A stretch of 64,000 nucleotides of DNA from Streptomyces sp. TP-A0356. GTDB taxonomy: Bacteria; Actinomycetota; Actinomycetes; Streptomycetales; Streptomycetaceae. The stretch is taken from assembly GCF_001417775.1 (NCBI RefSeq), contig NZ_BBZJ01000014.1, positions 62,001 through 126,000 on the forward strand. Reading direction: 5' to 3'. Numbering within the stretch: the first letter of the stretch is position 1; each line of letters opens with the position of its first letter. A model generated the notes under the pieces. That model saw only the letters and a program-made list of their open reading frames with translations, was not told the DNA's origin and did not search any database. Of this stretch, positions 16,636-25,962 are shown in pieces. Position numbers and translations under genes: made by a program.

Positions 16636-19116
16636 ATGGGAAGGATGGATCTGATGTCTTCCGGGCGAAACGGTTCCGAGGTGCCTCCGTCCGCAGGGCC
16701 GGGCGGCCTCCTGGACGCGTCCGACGACGCGGCGGCGGTGATCTCGGCGGACGGCATCGTGACCGGCTGGACCCGGGCCGCGGAAGCACTTCTCGGCTAC
16801 TCCGCCCCGGAGGTGGTCGGCCACTCCGCCGCGCGTCTGCTGGCGACGCCGGGGGATCCCGTGCGGGTCGCCGGAGTCGCGGAGCGTTGCCGCGAGGGAA
16901 TGGGCTGGAGCGGACTGATCCCCGTGCAGCACCGCGACGGCAGCCGTATCGACGTCGACCTGCGGGTGTCCGCGTCCTTTCGCATCGGCACCGACGAGTG
17001 CTTCCTGATCTCGGCACGGGAGCTGAAGCAGCAGTGGACGGTGGGCCAGTCCATCCTCGACGGCTTCCTCACCCGCTCCCCGGTCGGCATGGCGGTGATG
17101 GACGCCCAGCTGCGCTACGTCTGGCTGAACGACACCCTGGAACGCTTCGGCGGTGTCCCCCGTGAACAGCGGCTGGGCCGTCGTCTCAGCGACGTCCTGC
17201 CGGGGCTGCATGCCGAGACCATCGAGGGTCTGATGCGCAAGGTGCTGGCGACCGGAATACCGGTCACCGACTACGAGTACGTGGGATGGAGCTGGTCCGA
17301 CCCGCGCCGTCAACACGCGTACTCCACCTCCTTCTTCCCCCTGGTGAACGCCGACGACACCGTCACCGGGATCTGCTACATGGTCCTGGATGTCACGGAG
17401 CGGTGGAACGCCCGCCAGCTCCTCTCTCTGGTCAATGAGGCCGGGACCTGTGTGGGCAGGACCCTGGACGTGACGCGGACGGCCCAGGAGCTCGCCGACT
17501 TCGCCGTTCCCCGCTTCGCGGACTTCGTCTACGTCGACCTTCTGGAGCCCGTCCTGAGCACCGAGGGGCACGGGACGTGGCTGTCCGACGCCGGACCGCC
17601 GGCCGCCAAGCCGGTGATGCGCCGGGTCGGAATGAGCTCCGTGCGCAAGGGCTGCCCGGAGGCCGTCGTGCGGGTCGGGGAGAAGCTGGATTTCATCCCC
17701 CCGCCCTACAACGTGAACCTGCTCATCGACGGCGAACCGATCTTCATCCCGGTCCTCGACCCGGCCAACCTCCAGTGGGTCGCCGAACAGCCCGCCCGGT
17801 CCGCTCGCATCCGCGAGTTCGGACTGCACTCCCTCATCTCCGTGCCGATGCGGGCGCGGAACACCGTCCTGGGCCTCACCACGTTCGTACGGTCGCTCAA
17901 CCCGGTCTCCTTCCAGCCGGACGACGTCCTCCTGGCCCGTGAGCTGGTGGCGCGAGCGGCGCTCTGCGTCGACAACGCCCGCCGGTTCAGCCGGGAACAC
18001 GCTGCGGCCGTCACGCTTCAGCGCAATCTGCTGCCGCACGCCCTGACGGGCGGCAGTGCGCTGGATGTCGCCTCTTCCTACCTGCCGGCGGACCCTACGG
18101 GCGGGGTCGGCGGCGACTGGTTCGACGTGATCCCCCTGTCCGGCGCCCGAGTGGGCCTGGTCGTCGGCGACGTGGTCGGGCACGGCATCACCGCGGCCGC
18201 GACCATGGGCCGACTGCGCACGGCGGTCCAGACCCTCGCCGACATGGACCTGCCACCCGACGAACTCCTCGCTCACCTCGACGACCTCGTGCTCCGGCTG
18301 AGCGAGGAGGAGGACGACACCGAGACGGCCAGGGAGACCAGCACGACCGTTCTCGGCGCGACCTGCCTGTACGCCGTCTACGATCCGGTGACCAGGCGCT
18401 GCACGATGGCCCGGGCCGGACATCCGCCCCCGATCGTCCTCAGCCCTGACGGGCACGTGTACTACCCGGAGCTTCCCGCCGGGCCCCCGCTCGGGCTCGG
18501 AGGGATGGCGTTCGAAGCCGCCGTGATCGAGCTCGCCGAGAACAGCCTGCTGGGCCTCTACACCAACGGCCTCATCGAAGGAGCCGACCACGACATGGGC
18601 CTGGGCCTGGACCGTCTCGCCCTTGCGCTGTCCCAGCCGGAACCCGACCTCGACGCCCTCTGCGCGACCGCCGTGCAACGCCTCGTCCCCGTGCCCCAAC
18701 CCGACGACATCGCGCTTCTGCTGACCCGCATGCACGCCTTGAACACCGACGACGTCGCCTCATGGGAGGTGCCCTTCGACCCGGCCGCCGTCAGTGACGT
18801 CCGCCTCCGGGTGACCCGCCAGGTGCAGGCCTGGGGCCTTGAGGAGCTGGCCATGACCACGGAGCTCATCGCCAGCGAGCTGGTCACCAACGCGATCCGT
18901 CACGCCGCCGGGCCGGTACGCCTGCGACTGCTCCGCAACTCCCGCCTGACCTGTGAGGTCTCCGACGGCAGCAACACCGCCCCCCGGCTGAAGCACGCCC
19001 GCAGCACGGACGAGGGCGGTCGTGGCCTCTTCCTCGTCGCTCAGTTCGCCCATCGCTGGGGCACCCGGTACACGCCCGAAGGCAAGATCATCTGGACCGA
19101 ACAGGAGATCCCGTAG
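16636..19116 (+). CDS. PAS-PAS-GAF SpoIIE-type serine phosphatase with HATPase domain
   Basis: About 826 residues. Two PAS domains (ASDDAAAVISADGIVTGWTR; SPVGMAVMDAQLRYVWLND) are followed by a GAF domain near residues 260-440, a PP2C/SpoIIE phosphatase (GGVGGDWFDVIPL, VGDVVGHGITAAATMGRLR, MARAGHPPP) and a C-terminal RsbW-like HATPase_c (ELIASELVTNAIRHA, DEGGRGLFLVAQFA). Such proteins combine the phosphatase and anti-sigma kinase of partner-switching stress pathways; the sigma factor and anti-anti-sigma partner are not in the window. No transmembrane segment, so it senses cytoplasmic or diffusible signals. Starts at 16636, 16645 and 16654 are all possible. Confidence 0.9.
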   Translation: MGRMDLMSSGRNGSEVPPSAGPGGLLDASDDAAAVISADGIVTGWTRAAEALLGYSAPEVVGHSAARLLATPGDPVRVAGVAERCREGMGWSGLIPVQHRDGSRIDVDLRVSASFRIGTDECFLISARELKQQWTVGQSILDGFLTRSPVGMAVMDAQLRYVWLNDTLERFGGVPREQRLGRRLSDVLPGLHAETIEGLMRKVLATGIPVTDYEYVGWSWSDPRRQHAYSTSFFPLVNADDTVTGICYMVLDVTERWNARQLLSLVNEAGTCVGRTLDVTRTAQELADFAVPRFADFVYVDLLEPVLSTEGHGTWLSDAGPPAAKPVMRRVGMSSVRKGCPEAVVRVGEKLDFIPPPYNVNLLIDGEPIFIPVLDPANLQWVAEQPARSARIREFGLHSLISVPMRARNTVLGLTTFVRSLNPVSFQPDDVLLARELVARAALCVDNARRFSREHAAAVTLQRNLLPHALTGGSALDVASSYLPADPTGGVGGDWFDVIPLSGARVGLVVGDVVGHGITAAATMGRLRTAVQTLADMDLPPDELLAHLDDLVLRLSEEEDDTETARETSTTVLGATCLYAVYDPVTRRCTMARAGHPPPIVLSPDGHVYYPELPAGPPLGLGGMAFEAAVIELAENSLLGLYTNGLIEGADHDMGLGLDRLALALSQPEPDLDALCATAVQRLVPVPQPDDIALLLTRMHALNTDDVASWEVPFDPAAVSDVRLRVTRQVQAWGLEELAMTTELIASELVTNAIRHAAGPVRLRLLRNSRLTCEVSDGSNTAPRLKHARSTDEGGRGLFLVAQFAHRWGTRYTPEGKIIWTEQEIP

Positions 19117-19260
19117 GGACGGGGAGTCCACTCCAACAGGTGACTCGCCGATCGTTCTGCCCAGGAGCTCGCCCTCGGAGGGTTGTCAAGGTTCCACACG
19201 GCCCGTCCGCCGGCGCACCCGTTCGTCCGCGCGGGTGCCTGTCTTCGTCGAAGGGATTCC

Positions 19261-19691
19261 ATGCCTCTCGTCGTTCGTCGTTCGTCGCTCTTCGCCCTCG
19301 CCTCGACGTTGGCGCTCGCCCCCGCCCTCTCCGCCGGGGCGGCGGCACCGACGGGGTGCAAGAGCTCCGCATGTACGGGCAGGAGCCCGCAGGGCGAGGG
19401 GTGCGGCTCCGGCGCCAAGGTCATCGACCGAGTACGGGCGGCGGGCCGCAGGTGAACTGCGCAACTCCGCCAGGTGCAGCGCGGCTTGGGCGCGGATCGA
19501 GAAGGCGAACTCCGCATGGCGCTTCAAGATCCAGATCAGGAACGGTGCGACGTACCTGGCCAACGCCTCGCCGCCGTACGCCGCTCAGGGGTCCTTGCAC
19601 GCAGATGGTCGGGGCGAGCAATGCCTACCGGGCGTGCGTGGAGATGTACGACGGCCGGGGCGGCAGCTGGTCCTGCACCCCCTGGCACTGA
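19261..19691 (+). pseudogene. Frameshifted secreted DUF2690 protein
   Basis: Starts with a good ribosome binding site (GAAGGG) and a signal peptide (LFALASTLALAPALSAGAAA). The DUF2690-like CKSSACTGRSPQGEGC follows. Near 19420 homology jumps one frame (ELRNSARCSAAWARIEKA, WRFKIQIRNGATYL), and near 19596 it jumps again (ASNAYRACVEMYDG ... WSCTPWH, stop at 19689). Two same-direction frameshifts in a short secreted protein imply decay or sequencing error. Intact members are small secreted Cys-containing proteins of unknown role. Confidence 0.75.
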
Positions 19692-19857
19692 CGACGACGC
19701 CCCCGTACTTGTCGGCCAGAACGGTTCGCCCTTGAGGCAGTGGGCGACGCCCCGCGCGTCGATCGCCCAGGTCGACGAGTGCCACAGCCCGGCCGCACAG
19801 GTCCGGCCTCGAAGCCCACCTGGTGCCGCGGCCACGGTATGGCACAAGCTGGCCCGC

Positions 19858-20346
19858 ATGGATTGGTTGCCACTGCTCTCCACCCTGGCCGGGGCCACGA
19901 TCGGCATCGTCGCTACGCTGATCGCGGATCGGAATCGGTGGAAGCGCGAGGATGCCAAAGAAGCTCTTCGGCTTCGGCTCGACATCTACACGCAGTACAC
20001 CACCGCCGTGAAGGTCCTCGGTGAGACCCTGCGGGCCCTGGCCGAGCGAGAGCACCCTTCCGACGACGAGCGGGCGCTTGCGCTGCGCGAAGCCTTTCGG
20101 GAATCAGGCATCGCCATCGCATCCGAACGGATGTGGCTCATCGCGCCCCAACCCGTCGTCAAGGCCTCCAACAGCGTGTTCCACTGCCTGCGACGCATCT
20201 GCGACGGTTACATCGATGGCACTGCTGTCAGCAGTGCAGAGGATCACGCGCGCTGGGAGGCACGCGGCGAAGCAGCGGCCAAGATGCGCAAGCTCATGCG
20301 TGAAGATCTCGGCGTCGGCCCACTCACCGAACGCCAGAGCACCTAG
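19858..20346 (+). CDS. Small hypothetical protein with one N-terminal membrane segment
   Basis: A 162-residue protein. Residues 1-22 (DWLPLLSTLAGATIGIVATLIA) form a membrane anchor, followed by a basic juxtamembrane turn (DRNRWKRED) and a long helical cytoplasmic region to the end (LRLRLDIYTQYTTAVKVLGE). Similar small proteins are common in actinomycete accessory regions. I know no function. The ATG at 19858 is in frame and starts the hydrophobic segment; the ribosome binding site is weak. It ends 150 bases before the bldA 3' end and is convergent with it. Confidence 0.6.
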   Translation: MDWLPLLSTLAGATIGIVATLIADRNRWKREDAKEALRLRLDIYTQYTTAVKVLGETLRALAEREHPSDDERALALREAFRESGIAIASERMWLIAPQPVVKASNSVFHCLRRICDGYIDGTAVSSAEDHARWEARGEAAAKMRKLMREDLGVGPLTERQST

Positions 20347-20495
20347 GGATCCTTGGCTCCCAGCGCATGCCCGTGCCGTACGCCACACGCGCGAACGCCC
20401 GGTCCTCCGGCAGCGTGGGCCCACGGTGCGCCCAAGCCGGAAGAGACGAACGGCGCCTTCTGGTCGTCTCCTCGGGCCAGGCGCCGTGCGCTCGA

Positions 20496-20581
20496 TGGTG
20501 CCCGGAACCGGACTTGAACCGGTACGCCCCCGAGGGGCAGCGAGGTTTAAGCTCGCCGTGTCTGCATTCCACCATCCGGGC
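20496..20581 (-). tRNA. bldA: tRNA-Leu (anticodon UAA), the bldA developmental regulator
   Basis: The minus strand folds as a class II tRNA. The acceptor GCCCGGA pairs with TCCGGGC; the gene encodes discriminator A and CCA. The anticodon stem GCGAG/CTCGC closes loop CTTAAAC, giving anticodon TAA. A long variable arm (TGCCCCTCGGGGGCG) and a T-arm with GGTTCAAGTCC follow. It reads the rare UUA codon. In Streptomyces bldA mutants fail to form aerial hyphae and many antibiotics because regulators such as adpA contain TTA (established). A TAGGCT -10-like hexamer lies about 29 bases upstream of the mature 5' end (20615-20610). Confidence 0.95.
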
Positions 20582-20992
20582 AGGCCATGGGCACCGCATC
20601 GAGGTCCCGAGCCTATCGGGAGGCATCCCCCGAACAGCGGTCGACCGATGCGATGTTGTCTTATTTTATTGGAGTCTGAGGGAGCATCAGCCACCGGTAC
20701 GGGCCATCCGCACTTGCCAGTAGCCTCTCGGGCGACCAGGGCCCTCGTATACGGAATGACGGAATTTCACCTCCCTGAACGAGGGCTCTGGGAGCGCTCG
20801 GGACAGGGTGAGCAACCGGTTTCCATTCGGGGGCGGTATCAGGGGTGGCCTCATCCCCAGGTATGACAAGGACGAAGGCGATCCGACCCGAGGCTGCCCC
20901 TGGAACCGGAACAACGGCTGACTCCAGGGCGCCGATCCGCCTGGACGATGGAAACGTCATCTTGACCGTCGTCCCGACAGGAGCACCCTCCC
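20582..20992. other. bldA promoter region and leader of the first ABC transporter
   Basis: No gene. The bldA-proximal part carries the TAGGCT hexamer on the minus strand and an AT-rich patch around 20650. The distal part leads into the GTG start at 20993 with GACAGGAGC as its ribosome binding site. Confidence 0.5.
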
Positions 20993-21763
20993 GTGACCAG
21001 CACTCCCCTCGCCGACCGGACCACCACGGTGGCCGCCCGCGCCACGGATCTGTCCAAGGTCTACGGACAGGGCGAGACCCAGGTGGTGGCCCTCGACCAG
21101 GTCACCGTCGACTTCCAGCAGGCCCGGTTCACGGCGATCATGGGGCCCTCGGGCTCCGGCAAGTCGACGCTGATGCACTGCGTCGCCGGGCTGGACTCCT
21201 TCTCGTCCGGCTCCGTCCGCATCGGAGACGTCGAACTCGGCTCGCTGAAGGACAAGCAGCTCACCAAGTTGCGCCGGGACAAGATCGGCTTCATCTTCCA
21301 GGCGTTCAACCTGCTGCCGACGCTGACCGCGCTGGAGAACATCACGCTGCCGATGGACATCGCGGGCCGCAAGCCGGACAAGGCCTGGCTGAACACCGTG
21401 ATCCAGATGATCGGACTGTCGGGGCGGCTGAGCCACCGGCCCGCGCAGCTGTCCGGCGGTCAGCAGCAGCGTGTCGCGGTGGCGCGGGCGCTCGCGTCCA
21501 AGCCGGACATCATCTTCGGCGACGAGCCCACCGGAAACCTCGACTCGCGGTCCGGCGCGGAGGTGCTGGGCTTCCTGCGCAACTCGGTACGGGAGTTGGG
21601 GCAGACGGTGGTGATGGTCACCCACGACCCGGTGGCGGCGGGGTACGCGGACCGGGTGATCTTCCTGGCGGACGGGCGGATCGTGGACGAGGTCTACGAG
21701 CCGAGTGCCGAGGCGGTGCTGGACCGGATGAAGCGGTTCGACGCCAAGGGCCGCACCAGCTGA
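20993..21763 (+). CDS. ABC transporter ATP-binding protein (MacB/LolD type)
   Basis: A 256-residue ATPase. Walker A is MGPSGSGKSTL, the Q-loop is IFQAFNLLPTLTALENITLP, the signature is LSGGQQQRVAVARAL, Walker B is IIFGDEPTGNLDS, and the H-loop is VMVTHDPVA. MacB/LolD-type ATPases drive mechanotransmission through FtsX-like permeases rather than classical import. It is the partner of the permease 102 bases downstream. It is a close paralogue of the ATPase at 54557-55345, with nearly identical stretches around the Q-loop and signature. Confidence 0.95.
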   Translation: MTSTPLADRTTTVAARATDLSKVYGQGETQVVALDQVTVDFQQARFTAIMGPSGSGKSTLMHCVAGLDSFSSGSVRIGDVELGSLKDKQLTKLRRDKIGFIFQAFNLLPTLTALENITLPMDIAGRKPDKAWLNTVIQMIGLSGRLSHRPAQLSGGQQQRVAVARALASKPDIIFGDEPTGNLDSRSGAEVLGFLRNSVRELGQTVVMVTHDPVAAGYADRVIFLADGRIVDEVYEPSAEAVLDRMKRFDAKGRTS

Positions 21764-21865
21764 GGCCCACGCCCGGAGGCCTGGGGCTGGCAGCCCCCGG
21801 GTACCGGGCCAGGACCCCCGCACCTCCCACCCACCCGTCGCACCACCCAGCCCCTGGACAGAGAA

Positions 21866-24394
21866 ATGTTCCGTACCGCCCTGCGCAACGTGCTCGCGCA
21901 CAAGGCCAGGCTGCTCATGACCGTGCTCGCCGTGATGCTCGGCGTGGCGTTCGTGTCGGGCACCCTGGTCTTCACCAACACCATCTCCGACGCCTACCAA
22001 AAGAGCTCCGCCAAGGGCTTCGACCAGGTCGACGTGGCCATCCGGCCGGAGGGCCGCAAGGACACCGGCGACACGGTCGGCCGGGAGCCCAAGCTGACGC
22101 AGGCCCTGCTCGCCAAGGCCGCCAAGGCCCGGGGCGCGGACACGGCCATAGGTGTCGTGAGCGGCTTCACCGCCATCGCCGACAAGGACGGCAAGCTCAT
22201 CGGCAACGGCTTCCAGTCCCAGGGCGGCAACTACTGGGGGACCAAGGACCCCCGGTATCCGATCGTCAGCGGGCACGCCCCGCAGGGGCTGAACCAGGTC
22301 CTGATCGACTCCAGGACCGCCAAGCGCGGCGGTTACAAGGTCGGCGACACCGTGCGGCTCTCCATCGACGGGCCGGTCCTCGCCCCCGAGATCACCGGCA
22401 TCTTCACCACCGACGACGGCAATGTCGCCGCCGGCGGCAGCCTCGCCCTCTTCGACACGGCCACCGCCCAACGCCTCTTCCACAAGGCCGGTTCGTACGA
22501 CGAGATCGACGTGAAGGCCGCCTCCGGCACCAGCCAGATCGCCCTGCGCAACGCGCTCGACGAGATCCTGCCGAAGGACACCGCCTCCACCATCACCGGA
22601 CAGCAGCTCGCCGACGACCAGGCCAAGCGGATCGCGGACGCGACGAGCAGTATGCGCACCGCCCTGCTGGTCTTCGCGGGCATCGCGCTGTTCGTCGGCA
22701 CGTTCATCATCGCCAACACCTTCACCATGCTGGTCGCCCAGCGCACCAAGGAGTTGGCGCTGCTGCGCGCGGTCGGCGCGTCCCGCCGGCAGGTCACCCG
22801 GTCCGTGCTCATCGAGGCGTTCGTGGTCGGCGCGGTCGCGGCCGTCACCGGTCTCCTCGCCGGTATCGGCATCGGGGCGGGGCTGCGCTCGCTCGTGGGC
22901 TCGCTCGGCGGAAGCGTCCCGGACGGACCGCTCGTCATCACTCCGGGCACGGTCGCCGCCGCCCTCGCCGTCGGCATCCTGATCACCATGCTGGCCGCCT
23001 GGCTGCCGGGCCGCCGCGCCGCGAAGATCCCGCCGGTCGCCGCGATGAGCAGCGTCCATGCGAAGGCGACCACCAAGTCCCTGGTCGTACGGAACACCAT
23101 CGGCGCCCTGTTCGCCTCGGCCGGCGTCGCCACCGTCGTGTACGCCACCACCCTGAACAGCACGGACGGCCAGGCCCCGATGGGCATCGGCGCGGCGCTC
23201 CTCGTCATCGGCGTCTTCGTCCTCACCCCCCTGCTGTCCCGCCCGCTGATCGCGGCCGCCGCGCCCGCCCTGCGCGTCTTCGGGATCGCCGGGAAGCTGG
23301 CGCGGCAGAACTCGGTGCGCAACCCGCGCCGCACCGCGGCCACCGCCTCGGCCCTGATGATCGGCCTGACCCTGATCACGGGTCTGACGGTGATGGCGGG
23401 CAGCCTGCAGACCGCGATCGACAAGATGGCGTCCTCCGCGATCCGGGCGGACTACGTGGTGTCCATGGCGAACCGCAATCCGCTCTCGCCCGATGTCGAG
23501 AAGACGCTGAAGTCGGCCGCCGGCGTCACCGCGACCAGCCCGCTGCGCAACGCGCCCGCGCGCATCGACGGCCAGACCGAGTACCTGACCGGTGTCGACG
23601 GCGCCACGATCGGCAAGCTGACGAACCTGACGCTCGTCAACGGCACCTTCCAGGTCGGCGGCACCCGGGTCGTCGTCGACGACGACACCGCCAAGTCCCA
23701 CCACTGGACGGCGGGTTCCCGGCTCACGGTGTCCTACGAGGACGGGAAGAAGCAGCAGCTGACGGTCGCCGGTGTCTACCACGGCACCGAGATGATGCGC
23801 GGCATCATGCTGGACAACGCGACGCTCTCGCCCCACCAGAGCGACCTGTCCGACATGCAGGTCATGGTCAAGACGTCCGGCGGCGCCACCGCCTCGGCCA
23901 AGAGCACGCTGGAGAAGGCGCTCGGCGACAACCCGGCCATCAAGGTCCAGGACAAGCAGGACATCTCCAACAGCATCGCGCAGAACTTCACGCTGATGCT
24001 CAACATGCTCTACGGCCTGCTGGCCATGGCGGTGATCGTCGCCGTCCTCGGTGTCATCAACACCCTGGCCATGTCCGTCTTCGAGCGCTCGCAGGAGATC
24101 GGGATGCTGCGCGCGATCGGCCTGGACCGCAAGGGCATCAAGCGGATGGTCCGGCTGGAGTCCCTGGTCATCTCGCTCTTCGGCGGTGTCCTCGGCATCG
24201 GCCTGGGTGTGTTCTTCGGCTGGGCGGCCGGTCAGCTGCTCGGCACGAAGCTGGCGACCTACGAACTGGTCCTGCCCTGGGCCCGGATGGCTGTCTTCCT
24301 CCTCCTGGCCGGGACGGTCGGCGTGCTGGCCGCCCTGTGGCCGGCCCGGCGGGCGGCCCGTCTGAACATGCTGACGGCCATCAAGTCCGAGTAG
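21866..24394 (+). CDS. ABC transporter permease, FtsX/MacB-like, duplicated domain
   Basis: An 842-residue permease. An N-terminal transmembrane helix (ARLLMTVLAVMLGVAFVSGTL) precedes a large extracytoplasmic domain. Three FtsX-type helices follow (FAGIALFVGTFIIANTFTML, then segments to about residue 385). A second half repeats the plan: central helices, extracytoplasmic domain from about 520, and C-terminal helices MAVIVAVLGVINTLAMSVFE, LFGGVLGIGLGVFFGWAAG and AVFLLLAGTVGVLAALWPARR. This two-module form is typical of actinobacterial MacB-like exporters. Substrate unknown, perhaps lipoprotein, antibiotic or cell-wall stress related. Its operon partner is the upstream ATPase. Confidence 0.9.
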   Translation: MFRTALRNVLAHKARLLMTVLAVMLGVAFVSGTLVFTNTISDAYQKSSAKGFDQVDVAIRPEGRKDTGDTVGREPKLTQALLAKAAKARGADTAIGVVSGFTAIADKDGKLIGNGFQSQGGNYWGTKDPRYPIVSGHAPQGLNQVLIDSRTAKRGGYKVGDTVRLSIDGPVLAPEITGIFTTDDGNVAAGGSLALFDTATAQRLFHKAGSYDEIDVKAASGTSQIALRNALDEILPKDTASTITGQQLADDQAKRIADATSSMRTALLVFAGIALFVGTFIIANTFTMLVAQRTKELALLRAVGASRRQVTRSVLIEAFVVGAVAAVTGLLAGIGIGAGLRSLVGSLGGSVPDGPLVITPGTVAAALAVGILITMLAAWLPGRRAAKIPPVAAMSSVHAKATTKSLVVRNTIGALFASAGVATVVYATTLNSTDGQAPMGIGAALLVIGVFVLTPLLSRPLIAAAAPALRVFGIAGKLARQNSVRNPRRTAATASALMIGLTLITGLTVMAGSLQTAIDKMASSAIRADYVVSMANRNPLSPDVEKTLKSAAGVTATSPLRNAPARIDGQTEYLTGVDGATIGKLTNLTLVNGTFQVGGTRVVVDDDTAKSHHWTAGSRLTVSYEDGKKQQLTVAGVYHGTEMMRGIMLDNATLSPHQSDLSDMQVMVKTSGGATASAKSTLEKALGDNPAIKVQDKQDISNSIAQNFTLMLNMLYGLLAMAVIVAVLGVINTLAMSVFERSQEIGMLRAIGLDRKGIKRMVRLESLVISLFGGVLGIGLGVFFGWAAGQLLGTKLATYELVLPWARMAVFLLLAGTVGVLAALWPARRAARLNMLTAIKSE

Positions 24395-24405
24395 GAGCGC
24401 CACTG

Positions 24406-24450
24406 CGGCAAGGGCTCCGTCCGAGCGGTGTTCGGACGGAGCCCTTGCCG
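24406..24450. terminator. Bidirectional terminator
   Basis: A 19-base perfect stem with a 7-base loop (GCGGTGT), between the convergent permease and cfa genes. Confidence 0.93.
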
Positions 24451-24458
24451 GACCGGGA

Positions 24459-25751
24459 TCAGTTCCAGGTGCGGGAGCGCAACGGCATCCCGGAGGCACC
24501 CCGCTCCGGCGTCCGTACCGCCAGGACCTGGTTGACGCCGATGCGGTTGCGTTCGAAGGCCAGGGCGGAGGCAGCCATGTAGAGGCGCCAGACACGGGCG
24601 CGGCCGGGGCTGGTCAGTCGCTGCGCCCGGCCCCACTGGGCCTCCAGGTTGGCGACCCAGCGGCGCAGGGTGAGGGCGTAGTGCTCGCGCAGGGACTCGA
24701 CATCGCGGACCTCGAACCCGGCGCGCTCCAGCTGGGTCACCGTGGTGCCGAGGGGGGCGAGTTCGCCGTCCGGGAAGACGTAGGCGTCGATGAACGCGTC
24801 GACCGAGTACGACGACTCGTCCCGCTGTGGCCGCCGCGCGATCTGGTGGTTGAGCAGCCGTCCGCCGGGCTTCAGCAGGGCGTGGAGGTAGCGGGCGTAC
24901 TCCAGATACCGCTCGGCGCCGACGTGTTCGGCCATGCCGATGGAGGAGATGGCGTCGTACGGCCCGTCCGCGACGTCCCGATAGTCCTGCACCCGGATCT
25001 CGATGCGGTCGGTCAGCCCCTCGTCGGCGATCCGCTTGCGGGCGTAGGCGGCCTGCTCCTGGGAGAGGGTGACGCCGACGACGCCGACCCCGTGCTCGCG
25101 GGCGGCGTGGATGGCCATGGAGCCCCAGCCGCAGCCCACGTCGAGGAGCCGCTGACCCGGCTTCAGGCCGAGCTTGCGGCAGACGAGTTCGAGCTTGTCG
25201 CGCTGCGCGTCCTCCAGGGTGCTGTCCGGACCCGCCCAGTAGGCGCAGGAGTACACCATGGACGGGCCGAGGACGATCTCGTAGAAGTCGTTCCCGACGT
25301 CGTAGTGGTGGCTGATGGCCCGTCTGTCGCTGCGCCGGGTGTGGAGGTGGCCGCGGCCCCTGCGGGCCTCCTCGCGGGGCGGCGGGGGCGGCGGGAGGGG
25401 GCCGGCGAGCTTGGCGAGCCCGCGGACGGCGGCGCGGACCTCCGGGTCGCGGACCGCCTGGGTGAGGGTGCGGGCGTCGTCGCCGCGCTCCCAGATGAGG
25501 CCGGCCATGAGGTCGAGGGCGGTGTACAGATCGCCGTCGATTCCCAGCTCCCCGGCGACCCAGGCGCGGGCCAGGCCCAACTCGCCCGGCTTCCACAGCA
25601 GACGGCGCAGGGCGCGGCGGTTGTGTACGACGAGGGCGGGAGCGCCGGGCGGCCCGGCCTCCGAACCGTCCCAGGCGCGGATGCGCACCGGGAGCGGGAC
25701 TCCCAGCAGTTGTTCGACGAGGCTCTTCAGCCGCGGCGCGGCGTCGGCCAT
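24459..25751 (-). CDS. cfa: Cyclopropane-fatty-acyl-phospholipid synthase
   Basis: SAM-dependent methylation of double bonds in membrane phospholipid acyl chains. It is 430 residues. The N-terminal domain (residues 1-125) is followed by HHYDVGNDFYEIVLGPSMVYSCAYW, the hallmark acyl-binding region, the SAM motif LLDVGCGWGSMAIHAA, and GMAEHVGAERYLEY near the active site. A Pro-run (LPPPPPPRE) links the two domains. ATG at 25751 is chosen because GGAGG lies upstream and homology starts there. It lies downstream of ndh on the same strand, but a strong terminator between them argues against a shared transcript. Confidence 0.93.
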   Translation of the reverse strand: MADAAPRLKSLVEQLLGVPLPVRIRAWDGSEAGPPGAPALVVHNRRALRRLLWKPGELGLARAWVAGELGIDGDLYTALDLMAGLIWERGDDARTLTQAVRDPEVRAAVRGLAKLAGPLPPPPPPREEARRGRGHLHTRRSDRRAISHHYDVGNDFYEIVLGPSMVYSCAYWAGPDSTLEDAQRDKLELVCRKLGLKPGQRLLDVGCGWGSMAIHAAREHGVGVVGVTLSQEQAAYARKRIADEGLTDRIEIRVQDYRDVADGPYDAISSIGMAEHVGAERYLEYARYLHALLKPGGRLLNHQIARRPQRDESSYSVDAFIDAYVFPDGELAPLGTTVTQLERAGFEVRDVESLREHYALTLRRWVANLEAQWGRAQRLTSPGRARVWRLYMAASALAFERNRIGVNQVLAVRTPERGASGMPLRSRTWN

Positions 25752-25901
25752 GGTGCACACCTCCGTGACGGGGGATCCCGGAATGTCCAACACCACGTAA
25801 ACATCTGCGGGGCCGCGCCGCAGTCCCCCGTTGGCGTTACGGCTGGGCAAAATGCCTGTGTACGCCGTCGGCTCGGAGCCGGGAACGAGTGCCGGAGAAC
25901 G

Positions 25902-25943
25902 CCGAAGGGCCTCCCGCACCACGGATGGCGGGAGGCCCTTCGG
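25902..25943 (-). terminator. Terminator of ndh
   Basis: A 16-base perfect stem (CCGAAGGGCCTCCCGC/GCGGGAGGCCCTTCGG) with a 10-base loop, 20 bases after the ndh stop. Confidence 0.9.
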
Positions 25944-25962
25944 ATGGTTCGCTGCCCGGAGG

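Noticed and set aside
16087..18735. An 882-codon open frame on the minus strand
   Set aside because: Shadow of the PAS/SpoIIE gene and part of pobA. Its last 90 residues only look plausible because they overlap pobA in a shifted frame.
20957..24595. A 1212-codon open frame on the minus strand
   Set aside because: Antisense shadow of the first ABC transporter; codon bias and domains belong to the plus strand.
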